NCBI GenBank assembly: GCA_010909165.1
Contig: MU008185.1
Span: forward strand, 682,001-746,000
DNA: 64,000 bases
Direction of reading: 5' to 3'
Origin: Anthoceros angustus
Lineage: Eukaryota > Streptophyta > Anthocerotopsida > Anthocerotales > Anthocerotaceae
Every line of letters starts with the position of its first letter. Within the stretch, counting starts at the first letter, position 1. This document shows, one piece after another, positions 45,075 through 57,520 of this stretch. The position numbers and the translations under genes are program-made. Under the pieces are notes generated by a model. It was not told the origin of the DNA and did no database searches. It worked only from the letters and a program-made list of their open reading frames with translations.

Positions 45075-46475
45075 ATGGGGATTCTCTGTACGTCCAGCAG
45101 CTATGATGTGAGATGCCGGGGGGTCAGGGGTGGGAGGAAGGAGCCGTGGAAATTGAAGGTGTTCGATTTCCACGACTTGGAGACTGCCACCGGGGGCTTC
45201 GCAGCTGATCATCTGCTGGGGAAGGGGAGCCACGGCTGTGTGTACAAGGCCACGCTCAAGAATGGGAAGCAAGTGGCTGTGAAGAGGCTCACCTTCGGGC
45301 GGCGGAGGAATCAGGAGGAGGGGGCGTTTGACAATGAATTGGAGATTTTGTCGCAGGTGCGGTGCAATCGGCTCGTCAACCTTATCGGCTACAGCGACAA
45401 TTCTGTGGAGAAGCTGCTGGTGGTGGAGTTCATGGCCAATGGCACCCTCTACGACCTGCTGCACGGGAATCCGCGGCCGCTGAGCTGGCCCATGCGGCTG
45501 CATCTGGCTCTGCAGATTGCCAAGGCTGTGCTGGCCCTGCATTCGGCCTCGCCTCCTGTCATCCACAGGGATATCAAGTCGCAGAATGTGCTCATCGACT
45601 GCTCTTTCAATGCCAAGCTGGGGGACTTCGGGCTGGCGCTTCGAGGGGATATTGAGGAGGTGATGAGCAAGCCCACGCCACCTGCAGGGACAATGGGCTA
45701 CCTTGACCCTGGCTACGAGTCCCCCAGCCAGCTCAGTGCCAAGATCGATGTGTTCAGCTTCGGGGTTCTGCTGCTGGAGATGATCAGTGGGAGGCAGCCC
45801 ATCGATGTGCTGTACCAGCCTCCCAGGATCGTGGACTGGGCTGTGCCCATCATCAAGAGAGGGAGGTCGTTTGAGGTCTGTGATCCGTGTGTTAAGTCTT
45901 TTGCCTACATCAAGTCCATCAGACAGCTTTCCGCCCTTGCAGCCAGGTGTGTTAGGAAGAACAGTGCCAAGAGGCCTACCATGGCTCAGGTGGTGGATGG
46001 GCTCAAGATCATCAACAGAGGCGTGACCTTGCCTGTGTGGGAGGGTCTTAGCAAACTGGTGAGGTGGAGACTGTGTCCCAGGCAAACAGTTCAGTGCACC
46101 TTGAAAGACGTCTCCGTCAAGTCCCCCAGGAAGTTCCTCAGATCCATCAAGATCTCTGATGAGGCAGCAGCATCAGCAGCAGCAGCAGAGTCTACAAATG
46201 ATGTCCACGCACCAGCTACCGCCCCTCGCACCGTGCGCAAGATCCACTTTGCACCGGAAGTTACCTACATCAGTCCTGAAGCTAGCCTGCTCAACAGCGA
46301 CACTACTCCTCCCAAGAAGCTTAGGAGAAGATCTGACCATGCGCCAAAGACAGAGAGCAGAAATAGCTTGGCAAAGGTGATGTTATTCGTGCATGGTTCC
46401 ACTACGGCAATCACTAAAACGCGGAGTGGAGTGATGGCACATGAGCGCATGAAACCAAAACTCACGTCTAGGTGA
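45075..46475 (+). CDS. Receptor-like cytoplasmic protein kinase (RLCK), 466 aa, intronless
   Basis: The protein starts MGILCTSSS, which fits N-myristoylation and palmitoylation; there is no signal peptide or membrane helix. The kinase domain spans about residues 30-320: Gly loop GKGSHGCVYKA (49-59), VAVK with ATP-binding Lys70, the αC Glu in DNELE (about 88), catalytic HRDIKSQN (164-171), DFG (184-186), GTMGYLDPGYES and SAKIDVFSFGVLLLEM. It is an RD-type Ser/Thr kinase of the plant RLK/Pelle class, closest in layout to small Arabidopsis RLCKs such as the At3g51990/At5g23170 group. The basic, Ser/Pro-rich C-terminal 140 aa are not conserved. A strong donor (CTAGGTGAGT) overlaps the stop, so the last codons might be spliced instead. 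Probable role: membrane-proximal signalling. Confidence 0.88.
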   Translation: MGILCTSSSYDVRCRGVRGGRKEPWKLKVFDFHDLETATGGFAADHLLGKGSHGCVYKATLKNGKQVAVKRLTFGRRRNQEEGAFDNELEILSQVRCNRLVNLIGYSDNSVEKLLVVEFMANGTLYDLLHGNPRPLSWPMRLHLALQIAKAVLALHSASPPVIHRDIKSQNVLIDCSFNAKLGDFGLALRGDIEEVMSKPTPPAGTMGYLDPGYESPSQLSAKIDVFSFGVLLLEMISGRQPIDVLYQPPRIVDWAVPIIKRGRSFEVCDPCVKSFAYIKSIRQLSALAARCVRKNSAKRPTMAQVVDGLKIINRGVTLPVWEGLSKLVRWRLCPRQTVQCTLKDVSVKSPRKFLRSIKISDEAAASAAAAESTNDVHAPATAPRTVRKIHFAPEVTYISPEASLLNSDTTPPKKLRRRSDHAPKTESRNSLAKVMLFVHGSTTAITKTRSGVMAHERMKPKLTSR

Positions 46476-48302
46476 GTCCTAGCTCGTCAGCTGACGAGAC
46501 AAGGGTTATGCTCTCTGCGTAGCCAACACAACACGGCGTTGTTGGTCCAGGAAATCCCACATTGGAACAACGATTCCTGCTCCAACATCCTCAGGTCAGT
46601 CTCAGCTGTTCATATGTTTCACGACATTCTCACATACCCTTGTTCTTCTAAATATAGGTCAGATTCTAGGTGACCAGAATCTCCACAATAGCTGGTCTTT
46701 TGTGTTGAGTACTATGTAGACTAAAGGCATTTTACTAGCACACTCGTCATGTGGCAATGTGAACTAGAACATGTACACTATCTCCAGGTCGGAATATTTC
46801 CAGGCACCCAGGCACACTGTATTGTAAATTCGTAAAGGAGCCGAGATTTTTTCTTGTGGTCTTGCCATTTCACACGCTCTCCGCCTACAATTTGATCCAC
46901 GTATCTTGAGGTCACTTCCCATGACCAGAATGTTGAGCTCGTTTCTCGATATTGCGCTGTTTACAATGAAGTTTTGCCAGAACAGAGAGGAGCATACGTT
47001 GCAGCTGGCAGACTTCGGAAGCGGATGCGATCTCAAAAACTTTTGAGCATGTTCCTCTGTCCGGTCATGAACCATCCAGAAGAACGAGATAGACCTGTGA
47101 TCCGAAGGCCACCAGAGTTGCATCAACGCTTCTAACGTTTGCTACTGCGTTGTCAAGGGAGAGTGTCTTGAGACGACCTCGTCAATCTTGGAGCAGCCTC
47201 GTCCATTTCAAGCTGGGTGACACTCTGCGGGCTTCCGTCCCAATACCGGCGGGGATGGTTCTTAGTTATGTCTCCGCTCACACTAGGTCCTACCGGGGGC
47301 TGCAAGGTCTTCTGACACGAGGATACCTGCCCTGGTACCGATCTAGCTTTTTAGGGCCAGTTCACACACGGGCTAACCATCATTGCAAGTGCGTGCGAGT
47401 CATGGAAGGTTTGGAGTGAATGCGAGAGAGGAATTGCACTGTTGCAATTGTTGGCCGTTGGCCTTCGACGCAAGGCCGGTAGCAGGAGCTGTAGAAGCAC
47501 AACGGATCTGTCACCTGCAGCTACCAGCAAGAGTTGCAGAAGCCCGACGGATTCGTACAGTTGAGTTCGTGTGCATATCTGGCAGATGAAGAAACAGAAT
47601 TAAGCTTCTGCAAATGCTGGTCTATACTTTGCAGGAAGAGGATCCTTCTCCCCTCGCTTTTAAGACGTACTTGTTCCATGTAGGATGGCAAAGACTCCGC
47701 CTAAGAAGATGAGAAACCAACAGAATATTGTCCTGATCAATCATTCGGACAATCTTCACTTCTTCGCATCGGGCAATCCAGGGGTGTCTGTCTGCCAGTC
47801 TGTGCGATGCAAACACGGGCGGACTCGATGCTAAAACGTGTCTAGAGCTTACTAACATGGAATAACCTAAAAAACTAACTAGGTGGGCAGTCTGTTATAA
47901 ATTCTCGTTCACGGGCCAAAGGTCTGTGAAGCGGCTTTCCATCGGTGGAGTGACACTGTTCTACAGTTCCAAGAACGGCATGATCCATATTAGGTTTGGC
48001 ACTTGGGGACACGAAACCCCATCTGTAATTTGTTGTCTCAAAGTATATTCAATAGTATTTCGGTTCCAATTTAATTATCATATCTATGTTAGCCATAAAA
48101 AAGACCAAGTAGGAGAGCTGCCTATATATGAGAGGTGCACCTGTTCCAAAGGGCAATTTCGGTGGTGGAATTTCTGCTGTGAGGCCCAGTTATACGTTCG
48201 GGTCATTCGTTTCGTGTTCACGCCCTTCTACCATTATCGAAGTCTGAGTATGTAACAGGTTAGGGGTGTCAGGCTTGACTATCGATCGGCTCTGGCACGG
48301 CC
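46476..48302. other. Intergenic region, no gene recognised
   Basis: The first part may be the kinase 3' UTR. Remaining frames are short and show no domain, and no repeats or RNA genes are evident. The final 100-200 bp probably hold the promoter of the CX9C gene at 48303. Confidence 0.4.
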
Positions 48303-48880
48303 ATGGGAGGTGTGCAATCCGGGGACAGGATCGCCAGTCGATTCTCGGACTCCATGTGCTACACACACTACGCAGCCTCACTGAAATGTAAGTATGTTCA
48401 CCCCCTTGGTTTCCTGCGGCTCTCGTTTTTGAGTGTCATGAGGTTTCTCACGCTTGTAGACGGTCGAGTGAGGGACTTTCCGATGGCCCTTGCTCAGCAG
48501 CAACTGTAAGCAACAGGAATGGGATGTGGTCTCGGTCATGATATTTCTGACTGGCTACGACATACAAGCCTAACAGCGCACACCGTGAGTTTCGTGTACG
48601 GGCGTGACCTTTTTTGACATCGCTCGATATACTGATTTATGCACTCAGGTTTGGAGGAACACCCCTCTGACAAGAGCAAGTGCAAAGTTCAGATCGATGC
48701 GTACAAGGAGTGCAAAAAGCACGAGGTCTTAGTGAAGCAGACAACTTTTCTCTTATGTGTTGATCGGAAAAGCCTTCAGCTCCGCAACGCGTGCCATGTT
48801 CAACTTGTTCTCATCGTGTTACTCCTGTCTATGTTCAGAGAGAATTACGATTGGAAGCCAATCGCACGGGAAAGCGGTGA
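48303..48880 (+). CDS. COX23: COX23/CHCHD7-like twin CX9C protein (three exons, 67 aa)
   Basis: Exons 48303-48387, 48649-48725 and 48839-48880 join in phase. The protein starts MGGVQSGDRIASRFSDS and has a first C-x9-C pair (CYTHYAASLKC), the linker LEEHPSDKSK, a second C-x9-C pair (CKVQIDAYKEC) and a basic RELRLEANRTGKR end. The twin CX9C helical hairpin and the DKSKC...YKECKK wording match COX23/CHCHD7, small proteins of the mitochondrial intermembrane space imported and oxidised by the Mia40 relay and linked to copper supply or assembly of cytochrome c oxidase. The second Cys of the first pair is completed across the intron (T|GT). The end lies 80 bp before the next gene's ATG on the same strand. 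Confidence 0.82.
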
Positions 48881-48960
48881 ACGAGCCCTCATTTAGGTAG
48901 CGGTGGGTGCGGTCCTCAGCCTTGCCTGATCACTCGATGAAGTTGTTAGTCACCTAGCAC

Positions 48961-51018
48961 GTGATGAAGAAGGTCAAACGGGAGCAGAAACCATTGGCCC
49001 CCCCGGCAAATGGGGAGCTGTCGGAGGAAGATGAAGAGCAACCAATTTTTTCTGGAAGAGCGTTCCAGTCCACAGTACGGCCAGCAAAGTCGATAGTTAA
49101 ACAGGGTGATCGGGAGGAGAACTTCAAGGATGGTCAGGAGGAGAACTTCAAGGATGTTGCCAGATTTGAAGATCTCGGCGTGGCCGAGTGGCTCGCAAAG
49201 ACTTGCATGGAGATGGGAATGAAGAGGCCCACACCTGTACAGCAGGCTTGTGTACCACAGATTCTAGCAGGGAGGGATTGTCTGGGCATGGCGCAAACTG
49301 GTAGTGGCAAGACTGCTGCCTTTGCGCTCCCTATTCTGCAGCTACTGGCGCACAACACCTACGGAGTTTTTGCACTGGTTCTCACTCCTACCAGGGAACT
49401 TGCGTTTCAGATCGCAGAACAGTTTCGGGTGCTGGGCTCAGGTATCCACCTGAGGTGTGCAGTGGTAATTGGGGGCATGGGCATGTTGGAGCAGTGTAAG
49501 GCTCTGATGCTAAGGCCTCATGTTGTTATAGCCACTCCCGGCCGCCTGAATGATATTCTTGCAAGTAATCCGGGCATCAGTGAAGTATTTTCCAGGGCCA
49601 AGGTATGAATGACCCTTCCTTGGTCATAGGATTTACTTGAAGCCCCACTATTCCATAGATATGGCAGGTGTTGCCCCGTTTTTAAGCACTGTTCTCTGGA
49701 TGCAGTTTTTGGTTTTTGATGAGGCAGATCGCCTTTTAGATGTGGGGTTTGAAGAGGAGATACGGGGAGTTCTTAGCGTTGTTCCGGTGGACCGGCAAAC
49801 ACTGCTTTTTTCTGCAACCATGACGAGCAACTTGGAGGCACTTCAAGATCTTTCGTTGAACAAGGCATTTGTGTATCAGGCGTATGAGGGGTTGAAGACA
49901 GTAGAGACTTTGGAACAAAAGTACCTCTTTATCCCCGCAAATGTGAAGGAGGTTTACCTTGCACATTTGCTGTCCACGTTGGAAGAACAAGATGTGCGCT
50001 CCGTAATGATCTTTGTTTCTAGCTGCAGGTGCCTTTCTGAGAGCTTTCTAAACACCCCCTTTGTTTTGAACTTGTATTAGGCAAGCTGATTTGCAAGGCG
50101 TTGCATCTGTTCTCTTGGCTGCTGCTAGTCTATGTATAGGCAAATGAGTCGACATTTGCATGCAAACTGATATGCCTGAAAGTGACTCGTGGTAAATGTA
50201 GGACTTGCCATCTTCTCAGTTTGATCCTGGAAGAACTTGGGATTGACGCTGTAGCGATGCACTCTATGAAAGCTCAATCTCATCGGTTGGCTGCGCTAAA
50301 GCGGTTCAAATCGAGTCAAGTCTCGATATTAATTGCCACGGATGTTGCAAGCAGAGGACTTGACATCCCTACAGTTGATTTCGTCATCAATTATGACATC
50401 CCCAGGTAGTCATGCTAACCTTTTCAACGACTGCTCAGAAGTGGAATTGTAGTGCTGTCAGTTTGTTTGAGTTGAGTTTCCCGTTTTATGTAACTGCATT
50501 CTGTTTCTAGCAGATATGCTCGTGACTATGTGCATCGAGTGGGTCGAACAGCTCGAGCTGGCAGAGGTGGACGTGCTGTGAGCTTGATAACTCAGGTTTT
50601 TGCTTCTGCTCTCTTCTGAAGGCTTAAGTCAGTCTGTGGGCCACTGAATGTACAAAAGCTTCCTGGGTATTCATGGCACAGTGGTTGTCCTCCTTATTTG
50701 CAGTACGATGTGGAGCTCATTCACGAGATAGAAGCTCTTATTGGGAAGAAGCTTGAGGAGTGGGAGCTTGATGAAGATATTGTACTCAAGGGGATAACAA
50801 AGGTGAGTGTATCTGCAGTCTATGAAATATAATTTGACTTTGACATTCGTGCTCGTTATTTAGAGGTTCTCTGGTGCTCTTGTTAGGTGTACAAAGCAAA
50901 ACGAGCAGCCGCCATGGCTTTAGGTGATAGTGGCTTTGAAGATAAATTGAAGGCTCGAAAAAAGGAGAAAAAGAGGTTACCTGAAAATTCTGGATCTCTG
51001 AAGAGAGTCAGGTCTTAG
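48961..51018 (+). CDS. RH36: DEAD-box RNA helicase, DDX49/RH36 type (six exons, 493 aa)
   Basis: Exons 48961-49602, 49706-50028, 50202-50405, 50514-50595, 50704-50802 and 50887-51018 join in phase. Motifs in order: F-x-D-L and Q motif ([15 protein letters not shown]), I AQTGSGKT (Lys117), Ia [10 protein letters not shown], Ib [43 protein letters not shown] and [13 protein letters not shown]. The C-terminal tail ([19 protein letters not shown], then Lys-rich) is typical of the DDX49/Dbp8 branch. Plant RH36 acts in nucleolar 18S pre-rRNA processing and is needed in gametophytes. The N-terminus has a small internal duplication, [14 protein letters not shown]. All helicase residues are intact. 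A second ATG at 48964 is equally possible. Confidence 0.93.
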
Positions 51019-52011
51019 TCTGGAGTTTGAATTTTTGGTCTGTCATGACTTGGAATAATAGCATGACAACATATCCGCTACCTGCATACAGGTAGTCTTG
51101 TTGTAATTCGCAGTCTCTCGAGCAGTAGGGAATGTGTCTTACCTTTTCTTTTTTTGCCTGCTTGAGAAAAAGGCCCGGTCCTTTAAATTTACATCTTCCC
51201 AAGGAAGTTTTCCCTCTTGGTTTTAGGATGCTAAGTGCTATTAAGATTTGTGCAAGGTTCTTTCAAGCTCTACTCCCATTGGAGTGGGGCAAGATGTGAC
51301 AACGTATCTATCCATCCGATTCTAACCTGCTGGGACCTGCAATTTGGAGACTACTGTGCTGTCAGTTGTAGGCTTCTCATTATTCTTGGAGGCCGTGAGT
51401 TGCGCCTTTGAAACTTGAGTCTCACAAATTTCCATCTACTGTGATGACTGATCAACACAGTGTCCTACGTCTGCGAGCATATTGCCAGTCAAGTCGGGTG
51501 GTGCACGATTTTGTGAACTGCTGTCCTCGTGGTTCATCTTCTAGCTGGCGACATGTTCGCTGAGATGATTTTGACCAACTTCATCGTTTTCGTATGACTG
51601 AAGTGTGACCTTTCTTGTACGTGTGGTGCATTCTACGCTGACGTTAACTTCGGCATTGTTAGTGAAGCTTATGACTTTGCCCCTTAGGAGTTTTGGCCTG
51701 ATAACTGCTTGGTTCCTATGTAGTCGACTGCAGTCAGTCACATCACCAGGTTGTGTCATAGTCGCCCGCATCGTTGGACGTTGAGTTGTTCTGGATTCAC
51801 GTCTCCCACTTGTCAAGTGACTTGGCACATCGCCTTAAGGGTCGCACGGTTTGGAGTCAGACGAGCCTGCATTACGCACTTGTATTCACGTGAACCGTTT
51901 GCAGCTTCAGGCCTTATATGTACATATGTACATAGATGTCTTCCCTTAGAACACTCGCTTCCCTTGGCCTCATCTCCTCTTCGCAATAGATCATGTTAGA
52001 AAGAATAGATC
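51019..52011. other. Convergent 3' regions of RH36 and OPR genes
   Basis: This is 3' UTR and intergenic sequence between converging genes. A 95-aa minus-strand frame at 51541-51828 has no recognisable domain and is probably chance. No repeat or RNA gene is seen. Confidence 0.4.
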
Positions 52012-53796
<1,785 letters not shown>

Positions 53797-53811
53797 TCCT
53801 TCCTCGCATCC

Positions 53812-53885
53812 GCTCTGATAGCTCAGTTGGTTAGAGCACCCGTTTAGTAAGCGGGAGGTCCTGAGTTCAACTCTCAGTTAGAGCA
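53812..53885 (+). tRNA. tRNA-Thr (anticodon AGT)
   Basis: A full cloverleaf folds. The acceptor is GCTCTGA with TTAGAGC, the D arm GCTC/GAGC around AGTTGGTTA, the anticodon stem CCCGT/GCGGG with loop TTAGTAA (anticodon AGT, read as IGU, threonine) and the T arm CTGAG/CTCAG with loop TTCAACT. The T loop TTCAACT and D-loop GGTTA serve as the internal pol III B and A boxes. The gene is 74 nt without CCA, as usual for nuclear tRNAs, and has no intron. The T-rich stretch downstream is weak. Confidence 0.9.
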
Positions 53886-54039
53886 TGCTACCCTCATCTG
53901 GTTTGAGGTTTTGGTCGTGAACATGACGTCAAAGCCCTGAACTTTCTTCCGGGTGATGTCAAGTTTTGCAGGAGTCTCCTATGATGGTTTCTTGTGTTGT
54001 TTGCTCATATTTTTTGCTATATTAAAAATGTTTGCAGTG

Positions 54040-54265
54040 GTACGTCTCCTATGATAGTTTCATTTTTGGCTACATTAAGAATGTTTGCAGTTATACAAGC
54101 TTATGTAAGAGCTGTTTGGTCGAGAACTCTACGGGCTATCTTAGGAAACAAGCTTATGTAAGAGCTGTGTGGCCGAGAACTCTGCGGGCTATCTTAGGAA
54201 ACAAGCTTATGTAAGAGCTGCATGGCCGAGAACTCCGTGGGCTATCTTAGGAATGTTTGCACTTA
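54040..54265. repeat. Tandem repeat of about 54 bp
   Basis: The unit AAGCTTATGTAAGAGCTGTG followed by GGCCGAGAACTCTGCGGG and CTATCTTAGGAAAC is repeated at least three times, with partial copies either side. Changes are scattered single bases. Confidence 0.88.
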
Positions 54266-54379
54266 CTTTACGAGCTTATGCGTTGTTTGTCCTCTTAAAT
54301 ATACAATATGGTATACTAAAGAGGAATTTTGAATGAGCTGTGTGGCGGAGAACGGTGTGGGCGATCGGAGCATAGTGTG

Positions 54380-54510
54380 CGAGATGGGTTCGTGAATCGT
54401 TACGGCGTAATGGGGGTCGTGAATCATTATGGTGTGAATGGGGTTGTGAATCATTGTCAAAGGTGCAAACGGGGTCGTGAATTGTTACGGCGTAAATCTG
54501 TTACGGCCTA
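54380..54510. repeat. Short tandem repeat with GTCGTGAATC core
   Basis: Units of about 26 bp built on GTCGTGAATCATTATGGTGT and GAATGGG are repeated about four times, with variants GTTACGGCGTAA and GTTGTGAATC. Confidence 0.75.
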
Positions 54511-56279
54511 ATATAAAATATCGAGAAGTAGTTGCCACTTTGGGCACACATTGTATGGGAATCACAAGAATTTTTTATCACGATTTTGAGACTTAATAGA
54601 TATACTCACTAGCTTACTTATGGAGTCCCGAACAGGGACGACGGCGGGCGAGGAAATTGAAAGCATTGCACATAGGTGATATGATATATTTCGTGGAATG
54701 GGCTTCACATAAATGAGTTTCTGAAATCTAAATAGGCCGATGTCTCTTCCTGGGGGCCAGGTATTTATGTAGGGGTCCGGACCCTATCTGTTCCAAACAG
54801 GCAATTAACCTACGCACTCTGGATATTTTCTGCGTCACCAACTAGACATGCCATCGTGGCTAGACGCGGCAGCCTGCTCCTGATGTAAGCATGCCTTATT
54901 ATCCTGACTAATAATCTAAATAATCTAATTATCAGTATTATCTTAACGAGTATATAATTATTTGATTTACATAATTGCTATTCCCTTTGGATCTCGTCGG
55001 GTGGGGGGGAGGGGTGGGAACTTCGACCCGAAGTTCAGGGTGCGGTTGCAAATATCGTTTAGGAATAAGAGGGCACTGATGCAGATGATTGTGAGGCTCC
55101 CATGTTGCATCTGAATCCGAGTAATCTTTCCGTAACACCAGAAACTGATCTTGATTGCAGCGTTGCTGATATCCAATGATGTCTTACACTTCAAACTACG
55201 GATGAGCATCGAACAAGTCCGGGGGAGGACGTTCAAGGGGGTTCCCTCAATAAAACTTCAAAAGTGCAGTGTGGAAGATGTTGTGGACGTGACAAGTCAG
55301 AGGAAGAGCCAATTGATCGGCAGCAAGGTTGATCATCTTGGAAACCTAGAGGGGCCTACCCATTGGTGGCTGAGTCTAAGCACCCCATGGGTGAGGGGCA
55401 GATTGCGTGTGTTCCAATGGACCCAGTTCCTTCGTTGAAAACTTGAGATCGATGTCTGGCACCATGCACCTGTTTCTGTCTATTCTTAGCTGCCAGCATT
55501 GCTTGCCGTGCTTGTCATTGAATGGTGACATGGCGTGATGATACGTCTTTGCAGCTGGGGCTTGCAGCACATGTATTGATCCTGATAAAGTGAGGGTGTT
55601 TGCCACTATGGAGAAAAAAAGGGGGGGTGGCCTATACCCTGTCGGCTATCATTGATGGCAAATTCTACTAGGAAAAGGTATTGCTCCCAGGTGGCCTGAT
55701 GTTGATGCACGTAAGCTCGTAGAGTGGTTTCCACCACCTAGTTAGCTTTCTCAGCCAATCCATTTGTCTGGGGATGGTAAGCTGAGGAGTAATTGAGCTT
55801 GGTGCCGAGGCCCTTGTGCATTTCTACCCAAAATCGATTGAGGAAATGAGGGTCGCGATTTGTAACAATCAAGCAACCCATGCAACTTAATTGTAGACAT
55901 GCTGTAAATACAAGGCAGCAGCCTGAGGGGCATCACATATGATATTCATGGGAGCTAAATGCACCATTTGTGTAAACCTATCAATAAAAACCAGGATGGC
56001 ATCATGGGCATTTGTAGATATTGGCTGACCTGTAATAAAATCCATGTGGACATATTCCCAAGGGGAGACTGTAGCCAACACGATAATATTTGAAGCGGCT
56101 GAATATACAAAGCCGCTTTCAGAAACCGCGGACCAATTTTAGATTCGCTGTACACTCCCAAAACCCGTGATTCTTAATGTTCTCGGTTTATGCATTTGGG
56201 TCTTGTTACTGCCTCGTCGCGGTTTGGTCCGTTTGGACAAAATTTTGCCTCTAGGTATGGTGCATGGCGCATGTGTGTG

Positions 56280-57520
56280 AGCGCCAGCATGCCGGTGCCC
56301 TAAAAGAAACTCAACTTAACTAGTATAAAAACTACAACTTGGATCTTGAACTCGGGACCTATGATTCTTAGCCGAGTTTTTTACCACTTTACCAACTTTA
56401 TGAGACAACAAAACTTTATGATACGGAAATAATGTATATTAATGAAGGTGCCAATGTGCTAGCACCCTATGCTCTTATGCTCCCTCCAGAGGGCGCCGGC
56501 ATGCCGGCGTCCTTAAATAGGTTTTCTATGAGCGTCGGGGTGCCTGCGTCCGCATTAACACTAGAGCTACAACCACTTGTCATGCACCCATGCACATTAT
56601 GACTTACATATATTAGGCCATGCGTCGCTTCGTTGCGCAAGAGAATGAGAAAAAACACACCACTTTTCACACTTCCGATCACGCGCAGCCTTGGTCGCTC
56701 ACAAAGATGGTGTCCAACACACAAAAAAACGTATTCAATTGGTATGACTCCATAGAAAGATAGTCGCGGCCTACACTGAGCTCGGAAATAGGGAAGAAAC
56801 TTGGCCGTGTCATGTCTCTCTTCACCGTTCCGATTCAAGTAAAATTTGCGATCATGAATATTAGGGCATGGGTAATTTCAAATAGCGTGCTTAGAAAACC
56901 GTTGAAATTTGAAAATAATTTCCATGATTTTGAGTTCAAGACTAAGAATTATTAGAATAAGATAATTTTAAACCAAACCAGTTATCTATCACCTTTACAA
57001 CACAAACTATGCTCTCATTTCAATCCATATTACCTGCATATTACCTGTTCCCTACACAATAGGAAAAGTTTACCTTTAAAGGGCGCCGGCATGCCGGCGC
57101 CTTAAAAGAAAACTTGAACCCAAATCCTCTTACTTCTAACTCTTAAGTCTTACCACTTGGTTAACTTTCCTACATGCAAATAAAACTATAGCACAAACTA
57201 TATGTTCAAATGAGGGCGCCGGCATCATTCTTCTTCTTCTTCTTTTTCTTCATGCCCTTATGCTCCCCCATGCTCCTTGTTTTTGATAGCCAGTCCGGAG
57301 AAGCCATCACGGTTCAGGTGGTTTCTTAGCCACTACCTAGGGTGTCTGACCGACGTTGAGCAGTCCGGAGAAGCTATTACGGTTCAGGTAGTTTCTCGAG
57401 AAGGAGGCGTTTGTCGGCGTCCGATCATTGCCAAAGGCCATGAATCTTGGGCGCCGGCATGCTGGCGCCCAAGGCACGTAGCCTTTGGGCATGACTTGGG
57501 CGCCGGCATGTCGGCGCCTA
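56280..57520. repeat. Repeated 20-bp palindrome GGCGCCGGCATGCCGGCGCC
   Basis: A perfect copy lies at 57082-57101. One-mismatch copies lie at 57450-57469 and 57499-57518, imperfect copies at about 56281-56300 and 56492-56511, a half copy near 57215 and a degenerate copy near 56530. The copies near 56281 and 57082 share about 100 bp of downstream similarity (TAAAAGAAACT, CTTGAAC, CTTACCACTT). Confidence 0.9.
57285..57400. repeat. Direct duplication of about 70 bp
   Basis: The block CAGTCCGGAGAAGCCATCAC followed by GGTTCAGGTGGTTTCT occurs at about 57291 and again at about 57360 with a few base changes, within the palindrome-bearing element. Confidence 0.8.

Noticed and set aside
44352-46085. 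577-aa minus-strand frame opposite the kinase gene
   Set aside because: Shadow of the plus-strand RLCK reading frame and its GC-rich 5' region; the plus strand carries all kinase motifs.
51541-51828. 95-aa minus-strand frame between RH36 and OPR
   Set aside because: No recognisable domain, no splice partner, and it lies in the 3' region of two converging genes.
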